This document shows positions 19,396 to 30,064 of a DNA stretch of 64,000 bases, piece by piece. The notes under the pieces were generated by a model. The model saw only the letters and a program-made list of their open reading frames with translations. It was not told where the DNA came from and ran no database searches. Each line of letters starts with the position of its first letter. Position 1 is the stretch's first letter. Source of the stretch: Paenibacillus sp. FSL K6-3182 (GTDB lineage Bacteria; Bacillota; Bacilli; Paenibacillales; Paenibacillaceae); NCBI RefSeq assembly GCF_037976325.1, contig NZ_CP150265.1, forward strand, positions 7,495,926 through 7,559,925, written 5' to 3'. Made by a program: the position numbers and the translations under genes.

Positions 19396-20147
19396 CCTGG
19401 GCCGAAGCCTCCGGACTTGGAGTTGCGCATCATATAGCCGAGACCGCGCCGTGTCATAATGTACTCAGGGCGACTTGGATCATCCTCAATCTTCTCGCGC
19501 AATCTTCTAATCGTAACATCAACCGTTCGCACGTCTCCGAAATACTCAAATCCCCATACTGCTTGAAGCAAATGCTCCCGCGTCATTACCTTGCCGCTGT
19601 TGCGGGCCATATAATAAACGAGCTCATACTCACGATGTGTCAGATCAAGCGGTACGCCGTCCTTATAAACGACATACATATCAGTATCCACAAATAGGTT
19701 GAACAGCTTAAAGCCCTGCTGCTCCTGCTCGGCGGAATGATCGGCAGTGCCAGAATGATCACCGCTTGCAGCTTCTTCTGTCTTTTGCTGCCTGCGCAGA
19801 TGCGCCTTCACTCGCGCGAGCAATTCCCTTGTGCTAAATGGTTTTGTCACATAATCATCAGCGCCCAGCTCAAGCCCAAGCACCTTATCAATTTCCGTAT
19901 CCTTGGCCGTCAGCATAATGATTGGCATTTGCAGCTTGGCACGAACCTCGCGGCATACATCCATACCGTCCTTTACAGGCAGCATCAGGTCCAGCAAAAT
20001 AAGATCAGGAAGCTCCTCGAACGCAAGCCGAACCGCCTCACCGCCATCGAAAGCGCAAATAACTTGATGCCCTTCCTTCTCCAAATTAAACTTTATAATA
20101 TCTGCAATCGGCTGTTCGTCATCGACCACTAATATTTTTCCGTGCAT
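19392..20147 (-). CDS. walR: WalR response regulator
   Basis: 251 residues of OmpR/PhoB class. Receiver domain: acidic pocket VVDDE at 7-11, phospho-acceptor Asp53 in LILLDLMLP, Lys in [10 protein letters not shown] near 102. A winged-helix domain ends the protein ([20 protein letters not shown] near 205). The linker (about 122-150) is longer than in Bacillus and rich in Glu, Gln and Ser. First gene of walRKHIJ. Confidence 0.96.
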   Translation of the reverse strand: MHGKILVVDDEQPIADIIKFNLEKEGHQVICAFDGGEAVRLAFEELPDLILLDLMLPVKDGMDVCREVRAKLQMPIIMLTAKDTEIDKVLGLELGADDYVTKPFSTRELLARVKAHLRRQQKTEEAASGDHSGTADHSAEQEQQGFKLFNLFVDTDMYVVYKDGVPLDLTHREYELVYYMARNSGKVMTREHLLQAVWGFEYFGDVRTVDVTIRRLREKIEDDPSRPEYIMTRRGLGYMMRNSKSGGFGPG

Positions 20148-20187
20148 CGCTACACCCGCCCGTCGCTTGTCCTTTTTATTACCTTCT

Positions 20188-20217
20188 ATTTTAACACTGT
20201 TATCCCTTGCTTCACAA
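20188..20217 (-). promoter_or_regulatory. Candidate walR promoter
   Basis: Minus-strand TTGTGA (20212-20217) and TAAAAT (20188-20193) with an 18-base spacer, about 40 bases before the walR start. The match to sigma-A consensus is fair. Confidence 0.4.
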
Positions 20218-20312
20218 TGAAACTTCCCTCATGTTGAAAGGTTTTTCCTCAGTCCGCCATCACTGCATGAATCAGTTAAATACTCCATGTCCATACACAT
20301 CATTTATATACG

Positions 20313-20351
20313 CAAAAAAAAGAAACACTTCGCTTATAGCAAAAGTGTTTC
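20313..20351 (-). terminator. Terminator after the M23 peptidase gene
   Basis: A 9-bp stem GAAACACTT / AAGTGTTTC (20322-20330, 20343-20351) followed on the minus strand by eight or nine T residues. It separates the peptidase gene from walR. Confidence 0.88.
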
Positions 20352-20375
20352 TCTCTAGTAAATTATGGGTATATG

Positions 20376-21950
20376 TTATAAGTACTTTAATGGATTTTGC
20401 AAAACGCCGTCCTTGTGTACTTCAAAATGCAAATGAACGCCAGTAGAGTTTCCTGTACTGCCCATGATAGCAATCTTTTCACCCTTCTCAACAATATCCC
20501 CTACTTTGGTATTGTAAGAGCTAAGGTGACCGTATACGGTTTTGTAGCCGTTCTTATGATTGATAATAACCGTTTTGCCTAGACCTGGCTTCGTTCCAAC
20601 AAACTCAACTTTTCCTGTATCGGATGCAAGAATGTTCTTGTTGCCAGTAAGGTCAATACCGTTATGCATGCGTCCCCAACGTTTCCCGAACTTACTAGTC
20701 ATTCTAGATCCGGAGACAGGCATTGCAAAACGTCCTGATCCTTCTCCCAAAACAACCTTCGTTCCTCGTTCAACAATTTTTGGAGTCGCTTCTTTAATTA
20801 CTTCTTTCGTGAGAAGCTCTTCGGATACGACGTAACCGTTTTGCTTCACGATGCGATAAGTCATTCGTTTGGATCCAGCCGTACCATTTGCTATCGTCTT
20901 CGACTCGCCTACACGCATGCTCGCATTTTTCTTAATTTCAACGGGTGGTTCTATCGTTTCAACTTCAACTAAATTCTCGGTTGTCTTTACTGTGAGCTCC
21001 GGTTGGAGCACCGTTAGATCTAGAACATCGCCAATCGTTATCTTATCATCTTTAATCCATGCATTATTCTTATAAATAACCTCTGGGGAAATATCAAATT
21101 TCTGTGCGATACAGCCAACGCAATCGCCTGCTTGTACCGTATATTTAGTTGGTTGAATACTGCCTTGAACGAGCATCTTATAAATGGCTTCTGCTTCCAT
21201 GATCTGTTCTGGATCGGTATCGATTGATTCCATCATTACCGCTTCAATGAATTCAACTTCTGTCACTTCACGCCCAGGCTGCTTAGAGGCTGCCTTTGAA
21301 TCAAGCGCTGGCGGCTTTGCATCTTTTGCATTGAACGAAAGCGACTTCACTTCCTTTGCTTCCTTCTTCGCTGCGGCAAGCTTCGGTGCAAACTTGCTTT
21401 GCACGCGCAATAAAACTTCATCTGCTGTCTGTTGGTCTTTCACTATACCGATGACTTTTCCATCAACCTTCACTTCGACACCAACCGCATGAGAGGTAAA
21501 CAACCCTTCAAGCTTGTCCAGCGTACCAGCAGTTTCTGGAGCTCCTTTGAATGCATGATCAGGCTCATAGGTAATTGTTCCTGTATCAAGCACCATGTTA
21601 ATGCCCGGGTTAGCTTGCTGAACCTCTTCGGTTTCCAGCAAAACTAGCTGCTCTACTTCTTGTGGATCACTTACGGTTCCAACGGCTGTTCCATTCATAT
21701 ATACGTTATAAAATTCGACTGTGTTTGCTTGAACATATTGGATTCCGCTAAATCCGGCTACTGTGAGGAGTACGAGCGCCCCGCCCGCTAACTGAACCGG
21801 CTTTTTTCGCCAAAACGGCTTGTTTGCCTGATCACTTGCGGATTGTTGCTGTGTCTTGCCATCCAGTTGTTGCGATCGGTCATGCCGAAAGTACTGAATC
21901 GCTTGATTCCATACTTTCTGAATCCGACCCTTGTCCCTGAAAACGGTCAT
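20376..21950 (-). CDS. Membrane-anchored M23 peptidoglycan endopeptidase with LysM and G5 domains
   Basis: 524 residues. A cytoplasmic N-terminus of about 50 residues is followed by one membrane helix (about 52-72). An unassigned region comes next, then LysM (YTVQAGDCVGCIAQKFDISP near 270), G5 (about 318-400) and C-terminal M23. The M23 zinc ligands are visible as HNGID, TVYGHLS and GVHLHFEVH. Role: cleavage of peptide cross-bridges in peptidoglycan. It is directly upstream of walR and is a plausible WalR target, but I found no clear WalR box pair. Good AAAAGGAGA site. Confidence 0.9.
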   Translation of the reverse strand: MTVFRDKGRIQKVWNQAIQYFRHDRSQQLDGKTQQQSASDQANKPFWRKKPVQLAGGALVLLTVAGFSGIQYVQANTVEFYNVYMNGTAVGTVSDPQEVEQLVLLETEEVQQANPGINMVLDTGTITYEPDHAFKGAPETAGTLDKLEGLFTSHAVGVEVKVDGKVIGIVKDQQTADEVLLRVQSKFAPKLAAAKKEAKEVKSLSFNAKDAKPPALDSKAASKQPGREVTEVEFIEAVMMESIDTDPEQIMEAEAIYKMLVQGSIQPTKYTVQAGDCVGCIAQKFDISPEVIYKNNAWIKDDKITIGDVLDLTVLQPELTVKTTENLVEVETIEPPVEIKKNASMRVGESKTIANGTAGSKRMTYRIVKQNGYVVSEELLTKEVIKEATPKIVERGTKVVLGEGSGRFAMPVSGSRMTSKFGKRWGRMHNGIDLTGNKNILASDTGKVEFVGTKPGLGKTVIINHKNGYKTVYGHLSSYNTKVGDIVEKGEKIAIMGSTGNSTGVHLHFEVHKDGVLQNPLKYL

Positions 21951-22090
21951 GATTGTCTCCTTTTCGCGCTAATGCAACTTTTTTTCCGATTTCCGACATA
22001 AAAAAAGACGAATTATCCTGTCGGATCGTTCGCCTAATACTGTAACATATGCCCAACAATTGGAGCAACCTTTACACCCTATTCACAATA

Positions 22091-22765
22091 TTAATATTTT
22101 TTCAGAATCTCCATCATTTGCCCATATTCGGTCTTGTCGAGGTGCTGTGCCATTATTTGTTGAATCTCTGTCAACTCTTGTTCTGTCAACCCATTTTCGA
22201 TATATTGAGAGATTGTTTGCCACGATTCTTGCGGTAATTTTGTCATAAGCAGACTGAATAACTTTTCCTTATCCTCATCGCTCATTTGATCCTTTACCTC
22301 AGTCAAATCATCCGTTGTCATCGCTGTCTCGGTATCATCAACACCTGCTGTTCCCTCTTCAACACTGCCATCTTCAGGTTTTGCTCCACTTCCTGCTTCG
22401 GTGCCCCCGCCAATGCCCATATCGGTAAGCGGAGCATCCGTTGCTTGGCCAAAGGCGTCGATGGCTGCCGGTGGATCAGCCTGCTCATTTTCACCTGCAT
22501 CTGTTGCTGGAGTATCCTCACCATCAACTATAGTCTTCTTCTCTTCTTTATCTGCAATATCCGTCGTTACTAGCGGATCTGCTCCCCATAGTTTGCCCCA
22601 TACGCCTGACATTGCCATCGGCGGCACTTCAAGCGGTAAATTGAATTGTTTTAATATCGTTTCCACATAGCTGGTTACAATATATCCCGTCGTCCAAATG
22701 GATAAGAAGCTTACGATTAATCCTGCTGCTACAATTTTCGCCAGCCATTCTACTTTTTTCAACAT
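22091..22765 (-). CDS. Membrane-anchored protein of unknown function
   Basis: 224 residues with an N-terminal membrane segment (AKIVAAGLIVSFLSIWTTGY, about 9-28). A disordered acidic middle rich in Asp, Ala, Gly and Thr (about 70-155) follows. The C-terminus is helical and contains EQELTEIQQIMAQHLDKTEY. I do not recognise a named family. It lies between purA and the M23 gene on the same strand. The tail resembles a small helical docking domain, so a role at the envelope is possible. Confidence 0.6.
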   Translation of the reverse strand: MLKKVEWLAKIVAAGLIVSFLSIWTTGYIVTSYVETILKQFNLPLEVPPMAMSGVWGKLWGADPLVTTDIADKEEKKTIVDGEDTPATDAGENEQADPPAAIDAFGQATDAPLTDMGIGGGTEAGSGAKPEDGSVEEGTAGVDDTETAMTTDDLTEVKDQMSDEDKEKLFSLLMTKLPQESWQTISQYIENGLTEQELTEIQQIMAQHLDKTEYGQMMEILKKY

Positions 22766-22937
22766 TGCCGCACCAATCCCTTCGTCCAGCAGCTGACAAA
22801 TTGTTATTTAGCAGCTGCAATTGCCATAATCTGTTATATACCATTATGGTCAACATTAGGGACAACCATTCTTCTAAACTCTATTAATTTCCTATAAATT
22901 ACGTGTTTAAAAGCGAGTTTTCAACATTTTTATATAC

Positions 22938-22967
22938 AAAAAAAAAGGATGGCCCGCAGGCCACCCT
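22938..22967 (-). terminator. Terminator after purA
   Basis: An 8-bp stem (22947-22954 / 22959-22966, one wobble) with a 4-base loop and a run of nine or more T residues on the minus strand, starting 15 bases past the purA stop. Confidence 0.9.
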
Positions 22968-22981
22968 TTGTAAGAAACATT

Positions 22982-24289
<1,308 letters not shown>

Positions 24290-24382
24290 TTATAAGCACC
24301 GAAAATTACCGTCCCAATGCTTTATACACCAGCAAACCTTTAATAAAAGGGCCCGTGTCACAAGTCAAAAGACAGCATTAAT

Positions 24383-24411
24383 AGTGTAGCAGTCCAACAT
24401 CGAGAAGTCAA
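24383..24411 (-). promoter_or_regulatory. purA promoter (sigma-A type)
   Basis: Minus-strand TTGACT (24406-24411), a 17-base spacer and TACACT (24383-24388). The leader is about 110 bases and contains a small hairpin CGGTG/CACCG near 24282-24300. The -35 box lies directly behind the dnaB terminator. Confidence 0.65.
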
Positions 24412-24413
24412 AC

Positions 24414-24453
24414 TAAAAACGAACAATTGCATAACTACACATGCAATTGTTCG
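24414..24453 (-). terminator. Terminator after dnaB
   Basis: A 13-bp perfect stem (24420-24432 / 24441-24453) with an 8-base loop and T5 on the minus strand, beginning six bases past the dnaB stop. Confidence 0.92.
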
Positions 24454-24458
24454 GATAT

Positions 24459-25820
24459 TCACGACGCTTGCATCGGATCTTGATGCGCGCGATCGATACT
24501 TACGAATTTATTGTACTTTTTGAGAAACACGAGCTCAACCGTGCCTACCGGTCCATTCCGCTGCTTCGCGATAATGATCTCGATAATATCTTTTTTCTCA
24601 GATTCTTTGTCGTAATAATCATCCCGGTAAAGGAACGATACGATATCAGCATCTTGCTCGATAGATCCCGATTCCCGAAGGTCGGACATCATCGGACGTT
24701 TGTCTTGCCGCTGCTCAACGCCCCGGCTTAGCTGAGAAAGTGCAATAACGGGAACTTCAAGCTCACGCGCAATTTGCTTCAGTGTACGTGAAATTTCGGA
24801 AACCTCTTGCTGCCTATTCTCGCCCGCTTTACCGCGGCCGGAGATCAGCTGCAAATAGTCTATCATGATCATGCCTAACCCTTTTTCCTTCTTCAAGCGA
24901 CGGCATTTGGCGCGAATTTCTGCGACCGTAATGCCCGGTGTATCATCAATAAAGATTTGTGCCTCCGAAAGCGACCCAATCGCCATCGTCAGCTTTTCCC
25001 AGTCATCGCCTTCAAGATGCCCTGTCCGCATCCGCTGGGCGTCTACATTTGCTTCTGCGCAAATCATACGCTGTACAAGCTGTGCCGCTGACATCTCCAG
25101 ACTAAAGATCGCGACGGTCTCGCGTGCGCGAACGCCGACATTTTGTGCAACGTTAAGCGCGAATGCCGTTTTACCTACAGAAGGACGGGCAGCAACGATG
25201 ATCAAGTCGCTTCGCTGGAAGCCAGCCGTCATCCGATCCAGATCGGTAAATCCGGATGGAATGCCTGTTGTGCCGCCTTTATCCTGGTACAGCTGCTCTA
25301 CCTTCTCGAATACCTCCATCAATACGTCTCTAATGGAGATGAACCCGCTGCCGGAGCGGCGGTTCGATATTTCGAGAATTTGTTTCTCTGCATCTCCGAG
25401 AAGTACACCTACATCCTCCGAATTCGCATAACCATCGGATACGATGTTGGTTGCTGTGCGAATAAGGCGCCTCAGCATCGACTTCTCTTCTACAATTTGT
25501 GCATAGTAGTCAACGTTTGCTGCGGTTGGCACCGAGTTGGCAAGCTTTGCCAAATAGCTTACTCCGCCAATTTCCTCAAGCAAATGCTGATCCTGCAAAT
25601 GCGCAGTCAAAGTCACGAGATCAACCGGCTGGTTGTTCTCCGCGATTTCAACCATCGCCTCATATATTTGTCTGTGAGGACCGCTGTAGAAGTCATCACT
25701 GCGCACGCGCTCCATCGCTGTAATCAAGGCTTCTGATTGCAGCAATATCGCTCCGATAACAGCTTGTTCCGCTTCTAAGTTTTGCGGTGGAACACGATCA
25801 AACATCAATTCAGTGCTCAT
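24459..25820 (-). CDS. dnaB: Replicative DNA helicase DnaB (DnaC of Bacillus)
   Basis: 453 residues. N-terminal domain (about 8-110), linker helix, then a RecA-like ATPase with Walker A ARPSVGKTAFALN near 210, Walker B MIMIDYLQLI near 317, and the arginine-finger region QRNGPVGTVEL near 425. It unwinds DNA ahead of the fork as a hexamer. Ends gdpP-rplI-dnaB and is separated from rplI by the hairpin-repeat array, whose last unit merges into its ribosome site TTTAGGAGG. Confidence 0.97.
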   Translation of the reverse strand: MSTELMFDRVPPQNLEAEQAVIGAILLQSEALITAMERVRSDDFYSGPHRQIYEAMVEIAENNQPVDLVTLTAHLQDQHLLEEIGGVSYLAKLANSVPTAANVDYYAQIVEEKSMLRRLIRTATNIVSDGYANSEDVGVLLGDAEKQILEISNRRSGSGFISIRDVLMEVFEKVEQLYQDKGGTTGIPSGFTDLDRMTAGFQRSDLIIVAARPSVGKTAFALNVAQNVGVRARETVAIFSLEMSAAQLVQRMICAEANVDAQRMRTGHLEGDDWEKLTMAIGSLSEAQIFIDDTPGITVAEIRAKCRRLKKEKGLGMIMIDYLQLISGRGKAGENRQQEVSEISRTLKQIARELEVPVIALSQLSRGVEQRQDKRPMMSDLRESGSIEQDADIVSFLYRDDYYDKESEKKDIIEIIIAKQRNGPVGTVELVFLKKYNKFVSIDRAHQDPMQAS

Positions 25821-25831
25821 GGGCCCCTCCT

Positions 25832-25975
25832 AAAGGTTTTCGAAGAAAACCTACATCGTAAGCATACACTAAGGTTTGCGTAGCAAACCTACTTCGTAAG
25901 CATATAGCTAAGTTTTTCATAAAAGCCTACTTCGTAAGCATAAGCCAAGGTTCTGTAACAAACCTTGGCTTATAC
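25832..25975. repeat. Tandem 38-bp hairpin repeat array, four units (dnaB-rplI)
   Basis: Four units with a 38-base period; the arms start at 25835, 25873, 25911 and 25949. Each has a short palindrome followed by a CCTACTTCGTAAGCAT-like tail. Unit 1 is GGTTTTCGAAGAAAACC and unit 2 is GGTTTGCGTAGCAAACC, so both arms changed together and pairing is kept. Read on the minus strand, the array lies in the dnaB 5' leader and unit 1 runs directly into TTTAGGAGG. The same family occurs upstream of mnmG. Confidence 0.85.
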
Positions 25976-25986
25976 TTTAGACTGCT

Positions 25987-26430
25987 CTATTCTTCAGACG
26001 CCTGCACGTTCAGCTTTGCTTTCACTTCAGGGTGAAGCTTCACAACGACTTGTGTAACACCCAGCGTACGGATTGGATCATCAAGCTCGATTTTGCGTTT
26101 ATCTACTTTAATGCCTTTCGCCGCTAATGCTTCGCCAATTTGTTTGCTCGTAATGGCACCAAATAGTCTGCCGCCCTCGCCTGCTTTTGTCTTAATTACG
26201 ATGGTCATCTCTTCAAGCTTCTTGCCTAGTTCTTGCGCGTCCTGCTTTTCCTTATCCTTGCGCTTCTGTTCAGAAGCATGCTGTACTTCAAGCGTCTTCA
26301 GATTGCCGTCGGATGCCAGCTTCGCAAGCCCTTGCGGCAATAGAAAATTACGTACATACCCTTCGGACAGATCCTTTACTTGCCCTTTTTTCCCTTGTCC
26401 TTTAACATCCTGCAAAAAGATTACTTTCAT
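25987..26430 (-). CDS. rplI: 50S ribosomal protein L9
   Basis: 147 residues. The N-terminal L9 signature [20 protein letters not shown] is complete, including the region [13 protein letters not shown] that binds 23S rRNA domain V. A long central helix and a C-terminal domain follow. ATG overlaps the gdpP stop by four bases, so the two are translationally coupled. Confidence 0.97.
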   Translation of the reverse strand: MKVIFLQDVKGQGKKGQVKDLSEGYVRNFLLPQGLAKLASDGNLKTLEVQHASEQKRKDKEKQDAQELGKKLEEMTIVIKTKAGEGGRLFGAITSKQIGEALAAKGIKVDKRKIELDDPIRTLGVTQVVVKLHPEVKAKLNVQASEE

Positions 26431-28388
26431 TCAAATAACCCCTCTTCCTTTTCAATTTCTTCTAACACTTGTTTCAAACGCTCCGCTACTTCCACCACAG
26501 AGCCTTCCAGCTGAGCGGCAGCATTCGTCAAATGTCCGCCTCCGCCCATTCTCTCCATGACGACCTGTACATTCATATGGCCTAGTGAACGCGCACTAAT
26601 GCCAATAAGCCCATCTTGGCGCTCTCCGATAACGAAGGAAGCAAGTATATCCGTCATATTCAGCAGCGTATCCGCTGATTGCGCGATGAGCAGCTGCGAA
26701 TATTTACGACCGCTTTCGGTTACAGCAATGGCGACATGCTCATAAAGCACCTCAGCATGCTTAATAATTTCGGCCTTGCGTACGTATTCCTCAAGATCCT
26801 CTTTCAGCATCCGCTGAATCATCATCGAATCTGCCCCATTACGGCGCAGGAATGATGCCGCTTCAAACGTTCTCGCACCAGTGCGAAGCGAGAAGCTCTT
26901 TGTATCCACCGTAATACCGGCAAGCAAAGCTGTTGATTCCCTTACATCCAGTACAACTCGATCATGGATGTATTGCAGCAGCTCCGTTACGAGCTCACAT
27001 GTTGATGAAGCGTAAGGCTCCATATAAATTAATATCGCATTCGCGATAAATTCCTCACTGCGGCGGTGATGATCGACAACGACAATGCGGTCGGTCTGTG
27101 TAAGCAGCTTAGGCTCCTTAACCATCGATACCTTGTGCGTATCAACAACGACAGCGAGCGTCTGAGGTGTAATTAATGCCGAGGCCTGCTCCGGTGAGAC
27201 AAAGCGTTTGGACAGCTTCTCGTCTTCGCGGATGAGCTCCATCATTTTCTGAATGGCTGGATTTACGCCTTCTAACACAATATAAGCTTCCTTGCCGAAC
27301 AGCTGCGCTGCCTTCATTACACCGATAGCTGCTCCAATCGCATCCATATCGGGCATTTTGTGCCCCATAATGACTACGTTATGGCTCTCGCGTATCAGAT
27401 CACGTAATGCATGTGCGACAACCCGTGCGCGTACACGTGTCCGTTTCTCCACCGCATTCGACTTGCCGCCATAGAAGGATTGCCGACTGCCAACCTTCAC
27501 CGCTGCTTGGTCGCCGCCTCGTCCGAGCGCGATATCAAGACTCATATGCGCCCATTGACCGAGCTCGATTATATGCTCAGCCCCTGCCGCAAAACCGATG
27601 CTCAGCGTAACCGGAATTTTGTGATCGCCGGTAATATCTCTAACCTCGTCCAGCACGACAAAACGAGACTGTTCAAGCTGCTTTAACGTTTTTTGATCCG
27701 TCACGAGCAGAAAACGATCCGACGTGAGCCTCTTCAAATAAATATGATACTTTTGAGCCCACTCGGTAATTTCCGTCGTCACCTTCGAGAGCATAGAGCT
27801 GCGCTGGTGATCGTCGAGACCCTGCGTAACTTCTTCAAGATTATCGATCATTACAATGCCGATAACGAGCTTCTCATCATCGTATTTGCGGCCAAGCTGC
27901 CACAGATCCGTAATGTTCTTCACATAAAGAATACGTTCCTTCTGCTTGAAGATCAGCTGATAAACTTGCGAGCCTACTGTCGCTTCAATCGTTCCTTCAC
28001 GTTCCTTCACTTGCTGCAATGATGGGAACAGCTCCGCAAGCGGAACGCCAATGACGGTTTCCCGCTCCACCATATTAGCAATATAAGGATTATGCCATTC
28101 CACCATACGATCCTCGTTATATAAAATAATTCCGAAAGGAAGCTCGCTGACGACATCGTTTCCTGCCTTTTTAACCCGGTAGGACAACGTGCCTAGATAC
28201 GATTTCAAATCTTTGCGGAAAGCACGTTCTGCCATTATGGTATAAAACAATACCAAGGCCGTGAGCAGTAATCCGAGCAGCCCTAGCAGCCACTCGAACC
28301 ATGCAAGTCCCACTGACATGAGCACCATCAATGCAAAGGCCCACATTTGATGCATTCCGTGCCATCGTGTAACCAAAAACTTCGGCAT
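26427..28388 (-). CDS. gdpP: Cyclic-di-AMP phosphodiesterase GdpP
   Basis: 653 residues. Two membrane helices (about 13-52), a PAS domain (about 75-150), a degenerate GGDEF domain (about 170-300), then DHH ([18 protein letters not shown] near 345, [16 protein letters not shown] near 425) and DHHA1 ([13 protein letters not shown] near 620). It hydrolyses c-di-AMP and so tunes potassium and osmotic balance and wall stress. It lies between the DUF2232 gene and rplI, as in Bacillus (yybT). Confidence 0.96.
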   Translation of the reverse strand: MPKFLVTRWHGMHQMWAFALMVLMSVGLAWFEWLLGLLGLLLTALVLFYTIMAERAFRKDLKSYLGTLSYRVKKAGNDVVSELPFGIILYNEDRMVEWHNPYIANMVERETVIGVPLAELFPSLQQVKEREGTIEATVGSQVYQLIFKQKERILYVKNITDLWQLGRKYDDEKLVIGIVMIDNLEEVTQGLDDHQRSSMLSKVTTEITEWAQKYHIYLKRLTSDRFLLVTDQKTLKQLEQSRFVVLDEVRDITGDHKIPVTLSIGFAAGAEHIIELGQWAHMSLDIALGRGGDQAAVKVGSRQSFYGGKSNAVEKRTRVRARVVAHALRDLIRESHNVVIMGHKMPDMDAIGAAIGVMKAAQLFGKEAYIVLEGVNPAIQKMMELIREDEKLSKRFVSPEQASALITPQTLAVVVDTHKVSMVKEPKLLTQTDRIVVVDHHRRSEEFIANAILIYMEPYASSTCELVTELLQYIHDRVVLDVRESTALLAGITVDTKSFSLRTGARTFEAASFLRRNGADSMMIQRMLKEDLEEYVRKAEIIKHAEVLYEHVAIAVTESGRKYSQLLIAQSADTLLNMTDILASFVIGERQDGLIGISARSLGHMNVQVVMERMGGGGHLTNAAAQLEGSVVEVAERLKQVLEEIEKEEGLFE

Positions 28389-28406
28389 TTCCTATCCGCT
28401 CCTGTG

Positions 28407-29321
28407 CTATGGTTTCGTAAACGACTTGCGGATTGGAAAAGCAGTATCCAGCACGCCGATCAAGCTAAGCGGCGGGATCAATAGCACCGGAATCGCAATA
28501 AGAATCGGTACCGCTTTGTTCCATCCTCGCTGATGAGCAAGGAAAAAGAAAAATCCGACAGCCTGAAACGCAAAAACATAACTAAGCAGAGGTAACAAGT
28601 TCATCAAAGCCACTGCAAAAAAAGAATCGCTCGTCGTCGACGAGAACAGCTCGATTACATAAGTAATTAAATAAAGCACAACGAGTATACGAGGCAAACG
28701 CCAATCTTTGGCACGCGTAAACCTAGGCACTTCCGGGCCGCCGCTCCACTTTACAGCTCTGCGAGCTATAAATTGCGATATAGCAGTGAGTACGAAAGCG
28801 ATAATAATAAAGGTCACAGGAATAGAATTAACCATCGTACGAGCAACAACCTCAGTTAGATCCGAATTCCATTCTGTAGGAAGCAGCTGCTTTGTCATCA
28901 GTTCATCGACTGTTGACCTTATAAATGTTCTGAGCTCTTTAATGAGCGAAATATTCAAGAACGCCTCGAATATGATCAACTCAAGCATCAACTGAGCAAG
29001 AACGACGACGCTGACCGTCCGAAGAACCTTTGAGGCAGGCGCTTGTTTCATATACAAGTGGCCCATCACAATAGACGGTATGAGGAAAAATAATCCGATA
29101 ATAAGTGTAGCTGGCCCGCCGATAATAAATGCCAGCGCCCATACCGGAAGCAGATGCAGCACAAAAGACTTTGGCGACAGTATCGTATACAGCACGACAT
29201 ACGGCACCATAAGCAGCAGCATGGTAATTACGTTAAATAGCGGTACTAGAAGGGACAATAATAAAAGGAGTGCCACAAAGCTCCACAGCACTGGTTTCAA
29301 GCCGGTTCTCAAACCGTTCAC
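28407..29321 (-). CDS. DUF2232 (YybS-like) membrane protein
   Basis: 304 residues with about eight hydrophobic segments. Residues near 30-130 resemble an S-component-like membrane fold (LLVPLFNVITMLLLMVPYVV). It belongs with the YybS family that precedes gdpP in Bacillales. Only 18 bases separate it from gdpP, so the two are co-transcribed. Function unknown; the conserved partnership hints at a link with c-di-AMP or envelope homeostasis. Confidence 0.85.
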   Translation of the reverse strand: MNGLRTGLKPVLWSFVALLLLLSLLVPLFNVITMLLLMVPYVVLYTILSPKSFVLHLLPVWALAFIIGGPATLIIGLFFLIPSIVMGHLYMKQAPASKVLRTVSVVVLAQLMLELIIFEAFLNISLIKELRTFIRSTVDELMTKQLLPTEWNSDLTEVVARTMVNSIPVTFIIIAFVLTAISQFIARRAVKWSGGPEVPRFTRAKDWRLPRILVVLYLITYVIELFSSTTSDSFFAVALMNLLPLLSYVFAFQAVGFFFFLAHQRGWNKAVPILIAIPVLLIPPLSLIGVLDTAFPIRKSFTKP

Positions 29322-29455
29322 CTCTTGCTTATATAATCTGGTTTCTTACGAAACTTTTACAACTCATTATAGCATAAAAGCTAAACATATCACTCACATT
29401 CCAGCAGGCTCACTCTTTAGTCGAACTGTCCGCTTAGGCGCTTCCTATAAAAGAA

Positions 29456-29486
29456 AAAGACGGAACAGCAAGCTTATTCCGTCTTA
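29456..29486 (-). terminator. Terminator after the CBS-domain gene
   Basis: Stem AAGACGGAA / TTCCGTCTT (29457-29465, 29477-29485) followed by TTTCTTTT on the minus strand, about 70 bases past the stop of the CBS gene and before the DUF2232 gene. Confidence 0.8.
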
Positions 29487-29554
29487 TTGCTTATTATATT
29501 GCCCTGCCTAGTTTGAAAATAGTACCTGAAGACGATCCCAATCGCTGCCGTTTC

Positions 29555-29983
29555 TTATTTATCCTGAAGCACATTATGCTGCTCCATAATAATTTTTTGG
29601 CAGTAATCAATGATTTCACTTCTGCGTACAATGCCAATAAAACGGTTCATATCATCGACAACAGGCACAAAGTTTTGCACCTTCGCCAGCGAGATCAGAT
29701 CATCCATATTGGCATCAATTCGTACCGTCTTGTTGTTCATTCGAAGCGGTACATCGATTAGCTTCACCTTATTGGTTTGTTCCAGTGATAAGTCAGCATG
29801 ATTTTTAAAATACCATAACAAATCGCCTTCCGTAACCGTACCTGCATAACCGCCATCATCATTAATGATAGGGACCGCCGTATAGCGATGATACTCCATA
29901 CGCTCTAGCGTTTGTCTTAACGTTACATCCTGGGTAACACACACAACCTCTTGCTTAGGCAACAAAAAAAACGCGATATTCAT
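29555..29983 (-). CDS. CBS-domain pair protein
   Basis: 142 residues from MNIAFFLLPKQEV. The frame is open 25 codons further, but the family starts here and GGAG lies upstream, at a rather long 13 bases. Two CBS repeats: one with ERMEYHRYTAVPIINDDGGY near 30-50, the second with NFVPVVDDMNRFIGIVRRSE near 105-125. Such stand-alone pairs sense adenine nucleotides, possibly c-di-AMP in Firmicutes. The gap to the LCP gene is 81 bases. The binding ligand is not shown by sequence. Confidence 0.85.
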   Translation of the reverse strand: MNIAFFLLPKQEVVCVTQDVTLRQTLERMEYHRYTAVPIINDDGGYAGTVTEGDLLWYFKNHADLSLEQTNKVKLIDVPLRMNNKTVRIDANMDDLISLAKVQNFVPVVDDMNRFIGIVRRSEIIDYCQKIIMEQHNVLQDK

Positions 29984-30064
29984 TTTTCTTAAACCACTCC
30001 GATCCGTTTGCTCTTTCCATTCCCATTGGTCATAAAGCAGCAAGACGGAGCGGAGCAAGCAGCA

